Positions 18,335 through 26,545 of a stretch of DNA of 64,000 nucleotides are shown in pieces. Origin of the DNA: Azospirillum sp. TSH64 (GTDB taxonomy: Bacteria; Pseudomonadota; Alphaproteobacteria; Azospirillales; Azospirillaceae); contig NZ_LGQW01000015.1 of NCBI RefSeq assembly GCF_003116035.1, forward strand, positions 6,389,133 through 6,453,132. Reading direction: 5' to 3'. Every line of letters starts with the position of its first letter. Position 1 is the first letter of the stretch. Below the pieces are notes generated by a model that made no database searches, had not been told where the DNA came from, and saw only the letters and a program-made list of their open reading frames with translations. A program made the position numbers and the translations under genes.

Positions 18335-19111
18335 TTAGACGGGGGCCGGAGCCTCCAGCATGTGCGCCGCGCGGCGTTCGATTTCGTCCAGCAGCTGGGC
18401 GGTGTCCCGCTCCACGCCGCCCTCGGCCCATTCGATGCGGCAGCCGCCGGGAGCGACCGACGGATCGCCGATCACCATCAGCTTCGCGCCGAAGCCGCGC
18501 GCCCCCACCGTCTCGTCGAGATGGTCGCGGACCAGCCCCATCGTGTCCTCCGCCACCCGGATGACCAGCCGCGGCTCGTCGATCAGGTCGGTCAGGCAGG
18601 CGCGGACCATTCCCTCCACCTCGACCATGCCGCCGCGCCGCGCCCATTCGGGCAGCAGCTTGCGGACGATGGCGAGCGCCAGATGGACCGGCTGTTCGCT
18701 GCGCGCGGCGTTGCCCGCCTCGTGCGCCGCCAGCAGATGGGCCACCCCGTCGGCGATCTGGGAGAGCGCGTTGGCGATGCGGGCGTTCACCGTCGCCTCG
18801 ATCTCCGTCCTGCCGCGCTCGTACCCGGTGTTCTGGCCGGCGGTCATGCCGTCGGTGAATCCCTTGCCGTAGCCCGCCGCGGTCCCTTCGGACCTGCCGG
18901 CGGCCATGCCCTCCTCATAGCCCTGGGCGCGGGCGGCGGCCAGCTCCTCCTCGCCGAAGGTCGGGGCCGGCGGCAGTTCCGGCTCCGGCTCGGGCGCCGG
19001 CATGGCCGACAGCTCGTCCTCGGGCAGCAGGTCGTCGTCCTCCACATGGGTCATGCGGGGGACGGCGTCCACGTCGAAGGACTCGTCGAAGAGGAATTTG
19101 CGCACACTCAT
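18335..19111 (-). CDS. fliH: Flagellar export stator protein FliH
   Basis: A 258-residue cytoplasmic protein that regulates the export ATPase FliI. Its hallmark is a run of glycines at every fourth residue (ten in register, about residues 64-100), the GxxxG repeat helix of FliH/YscL proteins. The C-terminal domain contains ALAIVRKLLPEWARR and GGCRIEWAEGGVERD. It lies between fliF and fliN, where many alphaproteobacteria place fliH (flbE). No fliG gene precedes it here. Confidence 0.85.
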   Translation of the reverse strand: MSVRKFLFDESFDVDAVPRMTHVEDDDLLPEDELSAMPAPEPEPELPPAPTFGEEELAAARAQGYEEGMAAGRSEGTAAGYGKGFTDGMTAGQNTGYERGRTEIEATVNARIANALSQIADGVAHLLAAHEAGNAARSEQPVHLALAIVRKLLPEWARRGGMVEVEGMVRACLTDLIDEPRLVIRVAEDTMGLVRDHLDETVGARGFGAKLMVIGDPSVAPGGCRIEWAEGGVERDTAQLLDEIERRAAHMLEAPAPV

Positions 19112-19173
19112 CGCCGCGATCCCCCTTCGGACAAGGTGGCCTCAAGCGGTGTGGATTTGGAGACCGGCATCGC

Positions 19174-20835
19174 TCAGCTCTCCTGATAGAGCCAGTTGCG
19201 CAGGATCGAGACCGCCTCTTCCGGATGCTTGTCGACGATCTCGCCGACCTTGCGCAGCGAGGAGGCGCGGACGCGGCCCTCCACCCGGTTGATGTCGATC
19301 ATCTGCTCCAGCTCCTCGTCGGCCTGCGCCGCTTCCAGCGCCAGATCCTGGGCCAGCGCGCCGGTGGGGGCGGCGAGTGCCGCCGGCATGCCGGCCTGAT
19401 CGGTCAGCAGGCGGTCCATCTCGTCCTCCTCCTGCATCTCCGCCTTCTCGAAGGCGCGGGAGATCAGCGGGCGGATGACCAGCAGGATGATGAGGACGGC
19501 GACGATGCCCAGGACCACCATCTCCGCGATGCGGAACAGGTCGTCCTTGGTCATGCCCATGAACAGCTCTTCCGGCTTCTGGATGTCGTCCTCGGGCGAC
19601 CAGAAGCGCATGTTGATCACCTCCAACGAGTCGCCGCGCACGGCGTCCAGCCCGACGGCGGAGCGCACCAGCGCCTTGATGCTCTCGATCTCCTGCTCGC
19701 TGCGCGGCTGGTAGGCCGGCGGTGCGTCCTTGGAGAGCTGATAGGTGCCGTCCACCAGCACCGCGACCGACAGGCGGCGGACCTGGCCCGCCTCGCGGAC
19801 ATGCGACTTGGTGGTCTTGGTGATCTCGTAGTTGATCGTCTCTTCGGCGCGGTTCGACTTGTTCGAGGACAGCGGGCTGGCGCTGCTGCTCGCCTGGGCC
19901 GTGGGCAGGTTCTGGTCAACCGTCACCGGGGCCAGCGGGTCGCGGTCGCTGCTCTCGTTCGATTCGTTGACGGTCTGGGTGGAGCGGACGACCTGGCTTT
20001 CCGGATCGAAGATTTCCGATTGGGTGGTGATTCGGTCGAAGTCGAGGTCGGCGGACACCTCCGCCCGGACCTTGCCGTAGCCCAGCGTGCGGCCCAGCAG
20101 ATCCTCGACGGTGCGGGCCAGCCGGCCCTCATAGGCCTGCTTCTTCTCTTCCGCGTTGGCCGCCATCGCCTCGGCGCTGTCGTTGCCGGTGCCGCGGGCC
20201 AGCAGCTTGCCCTTGTCGTCGACGATGGAGATGCGGCCGGGGTCGAGGTTGGGCACCGAGGCGGCGATCAGCTGCTGGATCGCCTGGATGTTCTCGCGGC
20301 TCAGCTGGGTGCCGGGGCGCAGCTTCAGGAAGACGCTGGCGGTCGCCGGGTTCTGCTGGCGGGCGAACAGCTCGCGCTTGGGCAGCACCAGATGGACGCG
20401 GGCCTGCTGCACGCCGTTCAGCGTCTGCACCGTGCGCGCCATCTCGCCTTCCAGCGCGCGCAGGTGGTTGATGTTCTGCATGAAGCTGGTGGCGCCGAAG
20501 CCTTCGCCCTTGTCGAACAGCTCGTAGCCGACCGAACCGCCGGACGGCAGGCCCTGCGCCGCCATGCGCATGCGCATCGGCCCGACCTGATCGGCCGGGA
20601 CCATGATCTTGGTGCCGGACTTGTCGACGCTGTAGGGGACCTTGGCCTCGTCCAGCTTCTTGGCGATGGCCGCCGCTTCCGTCTGCTGGAGTTCGGAATA
20701 GAGAAGTTCCATCTCCGGTGTGGAGAGCCGGGTGGTCAGATAGACGAAGAATCCGATCAGCAAGAGCCCGACGCCGCCGATCGCCGCGAGGCGGGCGGGC
20801 CCGAGATTGCGCAAGGTCTGCAGCAGGTTGTTCAC
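19174..20835 (-). CDS. fliF: Flagellar MS-ring protein FliF
   Basis: A 553-residue ring protein. A first membrane helix is near residues 17-35 (IGGVGLLLIGFFVYLTT), then the YscJ/FliF ring-building domains (LYSELQQTEAAAIAKKLDEA, ALEGEMARTVQTLNGVQQAR), a variable Ser/Asn-rich segment, a second helix (VVLGIVAVLIILLVIRPLI) and the FliG-binding tail (KVGEIVDKHPEEAVSILRNW). GTG 20835 is chosen: it gives the family length, a GGGGA element lies upstream, and translation from further upstream would add an unlikely Arg-rich segment. It is the first gene of the flagellar block. Confidence 0.95.
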   Translation of the reverse strand: MNNLLQTLRNLGPARLAAIGGVGLLLIGFFVYLTTRLSTPEMELLYSELQQTEAAAIAKKLDEAKVPYSVDKSGTKIMVPADQVGPMRMRMAAQGLPSGGSVGYELFDKGEGFGATSFMQNINHLRALEGEMARTVQTLNGVQQARVHLVLPKRELFARQQNPATASVFLKLRPGTQLSRENIQAIQQLIAASVPNLDPGRISIVDDKGKLLARGTGNDSAEAMAANAEEKKQAYEGRLARTVEDLLGRTLGYGKVRAEVSADLDFDRITTQSEIFDPESQVVRSTQTVNESNESSDRDPLAPVTVDQNLPTAQASSSASPLSSNKSNRAEETINYEITKTTKSHVREAGQVRRLSVAVLVDGTYQLSKDAPPAYQPRSEQEIESIKALVRSAVGLDAVRGDSLEVINMRFWSPEDDIQKPEELFMGMTKDDLFRIAEMVVLGIVAVLIILLVIRPLISRAFEKAEMQEEDEMDRLLTDQAGMPAALAAPTGALAQDLALEAAQADEELEQMIDINRVEGRVRASSLRKVGEIVDKHPEEAVSILRNWLYQES

Positions 20836-20908
20836 GCGCGGTCCCCGATCGGAAGTCTTTCCGGCATGGTCTCCACACAGTCTCCGTTCGCGATTGCGAA
20901 ACGGTTTG

Positions 20909-20925
20909 TGCAAGTTCCGCGCCGG
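20909..20925 (-). promoter_or_regulatory. Candidate sigma-54 promoter for the fliF block
   Basis: On the minus strand the sequence reads CCGGCGCGGAACTTGCA, with GG and GC elements separated by exactly ten bases, as required for -24/-12 promoters (consensus TGGCAC-N5-TTGC). Transcription would begin near 20898, about 60 bases before the fliF GTG. The presence of FlbD, a sigma-54 activator, in the same block supports it. Confidence 0.6.
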
Positions 20926-20986
20926 TCTTGCCTACGTTGGGGCATGCTGCGGCGTCTTGATGAAGAGAGGGTTAATCGGCGGCAGT

Positions 20987-21008
20987 TTTTGCCGGGCGCC
21001 CGGCAAAA
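20987..21008. promoter_or_regulatory. Perfect 22-bp palindrome between divergent genes
   Basis: TTTTGCCGGGC is followed immediately by its exact reverse complement. Such a sequence can act as a bidirectional terminator, but it lies in a divergent gap upstream of both fliF and the XRE gene, where an operator makes more sense. The binding protein is unknown. Confidence 0.5.
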
Positions 21009-21434
21009 TATGCCTAGTGCTCCGCAAATGTTGCAGCCCTGCGACCGCGGCGCCACAGCGGGTTTCGCAACCTTGGGTCACAATGACGCAGCCAAGCCAC
21101 GGCATGGGCGGCGCGACACCGATTGCGCGACTTTCGGTAAAATCATACCGCGTAATGCGCGAGAAGAGTGCGGTCCTATGACCAACAGGCCGATTCCCGC
21201 GAACAGGCGCCTGCCCAAAAGAGGTATCTGGTCCAGCCAAGGTTGACATCGGCAACACCCGATCATAGCTGAGTTGCATTCCATGCCCGAAACCGGCCGA
21301 TTCGTCTTCCCGGCGAGGTGTTTCCAGGCTCGGCCGCCGGAAGCGGTGCTTCGAGGCGGGTGCCGACCGGCCCACTGGCCGGCGGCGGGAATAATCGGCT
21401 GCCGGGACCAGTACAGGATCGAAGGGGAAGAGCG
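21009..21434. other. Upstream region of the XRE regulator gene
   Basis: There is no credible gene in this 426-base gap. A possible sigma-70 promoter is TTGACA (21243-21248), 17 bases, TAGCTG (21266-21271), which would give a leader of about 160 bases for the XRE gene. I see no other structured element. Confidence 0.35.
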
Positions 21435-21959
21435 ATGAAACGGCGTGGCCGCGAGAAGAAGGAAGGCCTGAACGAGGTCGATGTGTTCGTCGGCCAGCGC
21501 CTGCGGGAACTGCGCATGCTCGCGGGGCTCAGCCAGAGCGACGTCGCCTCGGCGCTGGGGCTGACCTTCCAGCAATTGCAGAAATACGAGCGCGGCTTCA
21601 ACCGCGTGTCCTCCAGCCGCCTGTTCAAGCTGGGCCAGTTCTTCCGTGTCCCCGTCTCCGTCTTCTTCGAAGGGCTGGAGAACCGCCAGCCGGCGGCCGA
21701 GGGCGGCGAAGTGCCGGCGGCGGGCGGCGGCGAGGAGCAGGAGAACACCCTGCAATCGCGCGAGGCGCTGATGCTGGCGCGCTATTTCCAGAGCATCCGC
21801 GATCCGCAGATCCGGGCCGCCATCCGCGAGCTGGCCGAGCGCTGCGCCGAGCAGCAGGCCGACGGCGGTGCCTCTGCCGGCGGCGGAGCAACCTCCAGCC
21901 GGGCATCGGCCTCCAGCCGCGGCCGCGGCCGCCGGGCGGAGCAGGGCGGCCACGCCTGA
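21435..21959 (+). CDS. XRE-family helix-turn-helix regulator
   Basis: A 174-residue DNA-binding protein. Residues 13-75 form an HTH_3 domain (FVGQRLRELRMLAGLSQSDV, ALGLTFQQLQKYERGFNRVS, FFRVPVSVFFEG), the common alphaproteobacterial XRE type. The rest is Ala/Gly/Glu-rich with a helical segment (ALMLARYFQSIRDPQIRAAI) and a basic tail. ATG 21435 is chosen for the strong purine-rich site GAAGGGGAAG before it. It is divergent from fliF; control of flagellar or stress genes is possible but not shown. Confidence 0.85.
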   Translation: MKRRGREKKEGLNEVDVFVGQRLRELRMLAGLSQSDVASALGLTFQQLQKYERGFNRVSSSRLFKLGQFFRVPVSVFFEGLENRQPAAEGGEVPAAGGGEEQENTLQSREALMLARYFQSIRDPQIRAAIRELAERCAEQQADGGASAGGGATSSRASASSRGRGRRAEQGGHA

Positions 21960-22004
21960 GGCCGTCTGCCTGGAAGACCTGTGCCTGAAACCGCCCGGAA
22001 GCGT

Positions 22005-22613
22005 TCAGGCCGGCTTCAGCCGCCGGTAATGGTCCAGGAAGTCGGCCAGCGCCTCTTCCGGGCCGAGCGGCAGGATGGCGGCCTCGTCGGGGTCCGGCAG
22101 GTCGCGCCAGTTGACGCGGTGCGGCGCGCAGAGGTCGCGCAGCTCGGTCGCCAGCGCCCGCTGGTCGGCCAGCTTGACCGCTTTCGGCTCCGGATGGCGG
22201 AAGCCGAAGCGCAGGGCGAGCGCGCTCTTGATCGGCTCCACCGCCTGCCGGATGGCGTCGCGGCCGATCCGCACCTTCCACGGCGTCGGCCAGTCGCCGG
22301 TGAAGGCCTCCTCGCAGTCATGCATCAGCGCGTCGTAGGCATAGCCCTCCGGCGCCAGCCGGCTGGCCAGCACGCAATGCTGGGCCACGCTGAAGAAGCG
22401 CTGGGTGTTGCCGACGAACCGGCACTGGTAGGCCAGCGGGCGTGCGATGTCCTCGATGTCGAAGGGGCCGAAGTCCGGGTTCTCCAGATCGACGGTGCGC
22501 CCCGAATAGGTGATCATGACCGCCGTCGGCTCGGGCACGTCGAGCAGATCGAACTGGTCGGGATGGATGATGCGCGGCGACCCGCCGCGCCGCTTCGGCG
22601 TTGCTTTCTTCAT
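22005..22613 (-). CDS. HD-domain phosphohydrolase (YfbR-like)
   Basis: A 202-residue soluble protein. The HD metal-binding pattern is visible: His in RFFSVAQHCVLAS, the HD pair in YDALMHDCEEAFTGDWPTP and a later aspartate in VKLADQRALATEL. This resembles YfbR-type 5'-deoxynucleotidases, which hydrolyse nucleoside monophosphates. The Lys/Arg-rich start (MKKATPKRRGG) is an extra. It is monocistronic, and its 5' flank runs directly into a copy of the palindromic repeat family. Confidence 0.75.
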   Translation of the reverse strand: MKKATPKRRGGSPRIIHPDQFDLLDVPEPTAVMITYSGRTVDLENPDFGPFDIEDIARPLAYQCRFVGNTQRFFSVAQHCVLASRLAPEGYAYDALMHDCEEAFTGDWPTPWKVRIGRDAIRQAVEPIKSALALRFGFRHPEPKAVKLADQRALATELRDLCAPHRVNWRDLPDPDEAAILPLGPEEALADFLDHYRRLKPA

Positions 22614-22632
22614 GGTCCTGGTCTCTGAAAAA

Positions 22633-22750
22633 TCCCCCTCTCCCCCCCGGGGAGAGGGTCGGGGTGAGGGGGATGCACAGCGAGGATTCTCGGGTCGGGC
22701 ACGCAGTGCGCCCCCCTCACCCTAACCCTCTCCCCGGGGGGGAGAGGGGA
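22633..22750. repeat. GC-rich palindromic repeat, copy 1
   Basis: Two arms containing CCCTCTCCCC...GGGGAGAGGG and a GGTGAGGGGG edge are arranged in opposite orientation around a 38-base spacer (22673-22710). The same arms recur near 48.3, 59.7, 60.2 and 63.85 kb. The right arm overlaps the 3' end of the neighbouring hybrid kinase gene and contributes its last codons and its TAG stop. Confidence 0.85.
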
Positions 22751-24878
22751 TACTGTCCGCCGGATCGCGCACCAGGCTGCTTGTGGCGGCGACGGTGGTT
22801 TCCAGCAGGGGCAGCAAGGCTGCGACCTTGTCGGTGTCGGCCGGGCTGTCGTTGATGGCCCGCGCGATGGCGGCCATGCGCGGCGTGCCGAAATTGGCGG
22901 CAAGCCCGGCCAGCGTGTGGGCGGCCTGCTTCAGCTCCTTCGGCCTGCCGGCCTGCAGAGCGGAGCGGATCGCCGTCAGCTCGCGCAGTGCCGTCTCCGG
23001 CAGCAGCTGCAGCATCCCGTCCAGCGCCTCGCCGCCCAGCGCCAGCCGCAGTTCGGCCAGCTTCACCCGGTCGACCAGCGGCAGGGCCGAGAAATGGCCG
23101 CCGGCGGCCGGCGGCCGGCTGGGCACCGGCACCACGCGCCCCTCCTGCGGCCGCGTCGCCAGATCGACCAGCACGGCATTCAGCTGGTCCCAGTCGATCG
23201 GCTTGGTCAGATAGGCGTCGAGCCCAGCGGCCAGATGGCCGTCGCGATGCTCCGGCAGGGCGTCGGCCGACAGCCCGACGATGGGGATGCGCGCGACCGG
23301 CCCGTCCATCCGCCGGATCGCCCGCGCGGTCGACCGCCCGTCGAGCACCGGCATCTCCATGTCGAGGATCAGCGCGTCGTAGTCGGTCGCCGCCGCCAGC
23401 GCGTCCAGCGCCGCGCGCCCGTCGGTCACCGCGTCGATCCGGTGGCCGATGCGGGACATCATGGCGACGACCAGCATGCGGTTGATGTCGTTGTCCTCGG
23501 CCAGCAGCAGCCGCAGCGGCACTTGCGTCTGCTCCGGCGTCTCGGCCGCCCCGGGGAGCGCCGGGCGGGCTCCCAGCTCGCCGACCGGCGGCGCCTCCGC
23601 CAGCCGGCTGAGGATCGAGAAGCGGAAGGTGGAGCCGCGGCCGGGCGTGCTGGCGACGGTGATCCCGCCGCCCATCGCCTCCACCAGCCGCTTGCAGATC
23701 GCCAGCCCCAGGCCGGTGCCGCCATATTTGCGGCTGGTCGACACGTCGGCCTGGACGAAGGCGTCGAACAGGCGGGCGCGCTGCTCCTCCGTCATGCCGA
23801 TGCCGTTGTCCTCCACCTCGAACCGCAGGGTGACGGGCGCATCGGCCGGTGCCGCACCGGTGAGCGGGTCGGCGGGGGGATCCGGCGACCAGACGGCGAT
23901 CTCGATGCTGCCGCGGTCGGTGAACTTGATGGCGTTGGACACCAGGTTGAACAGCACCTGCCGCAGCCGGGTCGGGTCGCCGCGGATGTGGCGCGGCGTG
24001 TCGTCGGCGATGGAGGCCGACAGGCTCAGCCCCTTGGCCGCCGCCCGCACCAGGAACAGCTGGACCACGTCGTCCACCAGCCGGGGCAGGGAGAAGTCGA
24101 TCTCCTCCAGCGTCAGCTGCCCAGCCTCGATCTTCGAGAAATCCAGCACGTCGTTCAGGATGGTCATCAGCGTGTCGGCCGACGACCGCAGCGTCCTGAC
24201 GAAGGCCTTCTGCTGGTCGTTCAGCCCGGTGCCCATCAGCAGGTCGCCCATGCCGATCACCGCGGTCATCGGCGTGCGCAACTCGTGGCTCATCATCGCC
24301 AGGAAGCGTGACTTGGCGCTGCTGGCATTCTCCGCCGCGATGCGGGCGGCCTCCGCATCCTCGCGCGCGCCGTCCAGCTTCTCGGCCAGGGCGAAGGTCT
24401 CGGCCGCCAGCCGGGTCAGCTGGTCCTCGGCGGCGCGCAGCTCCTCCTGCGACCGGCGGCTCTGGGTCACGTCGGCGCAGGAGCCGGCGATCCAGCGCGC
24501 CCGGCCGTCGGACGGCCCCCCTGCTTCCGGCACCGGCCGCAGGGTCAGCGCGTTCCAGAAGGCGCTGCCGTCCTTGCGGTAGTTCAGCACCTCCACCGAC
24601 AGGGGGCGCGCCTCCGCCAAGGCGGCGCGGATCGCCGCCGCGGTGTCCGGATCGGTGTCGGGCCCTTGCAGGAAATCGCCGTTGCGCCCGATCACCTCGC
24701 CGGCCTCGTAGCCGATCATGTCCAGGAAGGCGCGGTTGCAATAGACGATGGGATGGTCGGGCCGGGTGGCGTCGGACACGACGAGGCCGGCCCCGCTGGT
24801 CTCGACCACGGCGGCCAGCATCGCGGCATCGGGCGAGCCGCCGAAGAACGTCGTTGGGGAGGAGGGCGGCGCGGTCAA
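22722..24878 (-). CDS. LOV-like PAS hybrid histidine kinase (PAS-HisKA-HATPase-REC-Hpt)
   Basis: A 718-residue soluble sensor. Residues 25-138 match a LOV domain, with NPIVYxN-type, GRNxxFLQGPDTDP and NYRKDGSAFWN motifs. The photoactive cysteine position of GRNCRFLQ is glycine here (GRNGDFLQ, residues 64-71), while the flavin-contacting Asn 99, Asn 109 and the Gln are kept. Then come HisKA (SHELRTPMTAVIG, His 198), HATPase (NAIKFTD, GIGMTEEQ, GGTGLGLAI), a receiver (LLLAEDNDINR, LILDMEMPVLDG) and an Hpt domain (QAAHTLAGLAANFG). The start may be TTG 24878 or ATG 24821; the first keeps the whole PAS cap. The last residues IPSPPRGEG and the stop come from the palindromic repeat. Confidence 0.88.
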   Translation of the reverse strand: MTAPPSSPTTFFGGSPDAAMLAAVVETSGAGLVVSDATRPDHPIVYCNRAFLDMIGYEAGEVIGRNGDFLQGPDTDPDTAAAIRAALAEARPLSVEVLNYRKDGSAFWNALTLRPVPEAGGPSDGRARWIAGSCADVTQSRRSQEELRAAEDQLTRLAAETFALAEKLDGAREDAEAARIAAENASSAKSRFLAMMSHELRTPMTAVIGMGDLLMGTGLNDQQKAFVRTLRSSADTLMTILNDVLDFSKIEAGQLTLEEIDFSLPRLVDDVVQLFLVRAAAKGLSLSASIADDTPRHIRGDPTRLRQVLFNLVSNAIKFTDRGSIEIAVWSPDPPADPLTGAAPADAPVTLRFEVEDNGIGMTEEQRARLFDAFVQADVSTSRKYGGTGLGLAICKRLVEAMGGGITVASTPGRGSTFRFSILSRLAEAPPVGELGARPALPGAAETPEQTQVPLRLLLAEDNDINRMLVVAMMSRIGHRIDAVTDGRAALDALAAATDYDALILDMEMPVLDGRSTARAIRRMDGPVARIPIVGLSADALPEHRDGHLAAGLDAYLTKPIDWDQLNAVLVDLATRPQEGRVVPVPSRPPAAGGHFSALPLVDRVKLAELRLALGGEALDGMLQLLPETALRELTAIRSALQAGRPKELKQAAHTLAGLAANFGTPRMAAIARAINDSPADTDKVAALLPLLETTVAATSSLVRDPADSIPSPPRGEG

Positions 24879-25138
24879 GGGCGGATCCCGGTCGGTTCAA
24901 AAAGAGCGCGCGAGGGGACAGGATAAGCGGTCGCGGGGCCGATTGCCATTGCCCGGCTGGAGGGCCCGGCCAGCAGACCCGGCCATGCGGGCCGGACGGG
25001 CAGACAAAGCATGCGAAACATTTTCTATCGCCACCTCATGGCGATTCCGTTAACGACTGTGCAACACTGCAATCCGAAAACTGTGCGGACCGGCCATGCC
25101 GATGGCGGCCGGAGAACTTTGGCGGAGCGGAGAGCGTC
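24879..25138. other. Divergent upstream region, no clear element
   Basis: This 260-base gap separates the LOV-like kinase (leftward) from a single-domain receiver gene (rightward), so promoters for both are expected here. I see no convincing palindrome or promoter match. The divergent arrangement makes the receiver a possible partner of the kinase. Confidence 0.3.
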
Positions 25139-25570
25139 ATGGTGGTGGAGGCAGGCAACCGGACCCGCCAGGTTCGGACGATACAGGATCTCGGTGTTCT
25201 TCTGGTCGAGGATGACGACTTCACCCGCAAGCTGATCTACCGGCTGCTGCACGACATCGGGCTCCGCACGGTGTTCGAGGCGGCGGACGGCATAAAGGCG
25301 CTCGAAATGCTGCGGGTGAACAGCGAGGACATCGACCTGGTGATCTGCGACCTGGAAATGCCGCGCATGGGCGGGCTGGACCTGCTGCACGCGCTGCGCA
25401 CCGCCACCGGCAACCCGCTGGCCGACCTGCCGGTTCTGGTGCTGACCGGCCACCGCGAGGCCGACGTGGTCAAGCGCGCCATCGCCTACGGCATCTCCGG
25501 CTATCTGGTGAAGCCGGTGTCGAAGGCCGACCTGATGAAGCGCCTGACCTTCGCCATGCAGAAGCGCTGA
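25139..25570 (+). CDS. Single-domain CheY-like response regulator
   Basis: A 143-residue receiver with no output domain. After 16 residues it shows LGVLLVEDDDFTRKLIYRLL (acidic pocket), LVICDLEMPRMGG (phosphoacceptor Asp 71), VLVLTGHREA (Thr) and GYLVKPVSK (Lys). The start ATG 25139 is preceded by GGAGCGGAGAG. It is divergent from the LOV-like hybrid kinase with an Hpt domain, so it could accept phosphate from that Hpt. A hairpin follows its stop. Confidence 0.9.
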   Translation: MVVEAGNRTRQVRTIQDLGVLLVEDDDFTRKLIYRLLHDIGLRTVFEAADGIKALEMLRVNSEDIDLVICDLEMPRMGGLDLLHALRTATGNPLADLPVLVLTGHREADVVKRAIAYGISGYLVKPVSKADLMKRLTFAMQKR

Positions 25571-25585
25571 CGGCCGGGACCGGCG

Positions 25586-25612
25586 GCCCGCGGCTCCGCC
25601 CGCGGCTTTATT
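25586..25612 (+). terminator. Candidate intrinsic terminator after the receiver gene
   Basis: CCGCGG (25588-25593) and CCGCGG (25600-25605) can pair around a six-base loop and are followed by CTTTATT. It begins 15 bases after the receiver stop. Confidence 0.45.
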
Positions 25613-25753
25613 GCGCACCGCAACCCGCTCTGGCGCTTTCGCCGTCCTTGATGTAGAAGGAAGGCTGCTGCCGCCGTGACGCGAAAGGTCCATGGGTTCC
25701 TTCCATCCTTCGCCCGGCCCGCTCCGATCCCGTTTCCGGCCTCGGGGAGAGCC

Positions 25754-26518
25754 GTGAGCAAAGATCGACCTCCCGGGTCGTCCCCCAGGTCGCAAGACGC
25801 ACGCCCCTCCGGCGCGGACCGGTCCTGCGCGCGCGTTTCCGATCTGTTGGACGACTTCCTGACGCGCGGCGACGCCGCCGAGTCCGGCGGTTCCGATCCG
25901 GACGATCCGTCCCCGGCAAGCCGCCCGACCGGCGAGGATCGCTCTAAAATCTCGCTCGGCGAGGACCGCTCTAAGATCTCGCTCGGCGAGATCATGGATG
26001 CGCTGGGCGACCGCGCCTTCGGCGCTCTGCTGCTGATCCTGTCGATTCCCAACGTGCTGCCGGTCCCCGGCCTGTCGACCGCCACCGGCGTGCCGATGAT
26101 CCTGCTCGGCGCCCAGATGGCGGCGGGCCGGCACAGCCCCTGGCTGCCCCGCCGCATGCTGGCGGCCAGCTTCGACCGCAAGGCCTTCCTCGGCGTGATC
26201 CGCCGGGCCAAGCCGTGGGCGGAGCGGGTGGAGCGCCATCTGCGCCCGCGCCTGCCGGCGATGGCCGGCCCGACCGCCGAACGGCTGCTCGGGCTGGCGG
26301 TGGTGGTGCTGGCCGTCATCCTGTCCCTTCCCATCGTCTTCGGAAACCAGCCTCCCGCCCTCGCCATCGCGCTGATCGCGCTGGGGCTGATGGAATCCGA
26401 CGGGGTCTTCGTGTCGGCCGGCCTCGTCGCCGGCCTTCTTGCCATCGTCATCGTCGCCGCCGTCCTGCTCGGTCTCGGGCAGGCGGCGGTCGCCGTGGCG
26501 CAACAACTGATCGGTTGA
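25754..26518 (+). CDS. exoD: ExoD family membrane protein
   Basis: A 254-residue protein. The C-terminal 190 residues carry the ExoD pattern: GEIMDALGDRAFGALLLILS, IPNVLPVPGLSTATGVPMIL, then LLGLAVVVLAVILSLPIVFG and further hydrophobic helices. ExoD proteins are linked to exopolysaccharide production in rhizobia, with an unclear molecular role. GTG 25754 is selected for the GGGGAGA site five bases before it; an ATG at 25676 lacks one. The cytoplasmic N-terminus contains a tandem nine-residue duplication just before the ExoD domain. The CNNM/CBS gene follows 27 bases later. Confidence 0.83.
   Translation: MSKDRPPGSSPRSQDARPSGADRSCARVSDLLDDFLTRGDAAESGGSDPDDPSPASRPTGEDRSKISLGEDRSKISLGEIMDALGDRAFGALLLILSIPNVLPVPGLSTATGVPMILLGAQMAAGRHSPWLPRRMLAASFDRKAFLGVIRRAKPWAERVERHLRPRLPAMAGPTAERLLGLAVVVLAVILSLPIVFGNQPPALAIALIALGLMESDGVFVSAGLVAGLLAIVIVAAVLLGLGQAAVAVAQQLIG
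25934..25987 (+). repeat. In-frame 27-bp tandem duplication in exoD
   Basis: Two adjacent 27-base units (25934-25960 and 25961-25987) differ at two positions, both silent, and encode EDRSKISLG twice. Because it preserves the frame it may be a recent slippage or duplication event. Confidence 0.85.
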
Positions 26519-26545
26519 GGGAGCGCCCCCAAAGGGCACAAAGCC

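Noticed and set aside
20960..20990. CtrA box upstream of fliF
   Set aside because: Only a single TTAACC half-site is present; the TTAA-N7-TTAA pair is absent.
22633..22750. CRISPR array or insertion sequence at the palindromic repeats
   Set aside because: Arms are inverted pairs without regular spacers, and no transposase or cas gene is nearby.
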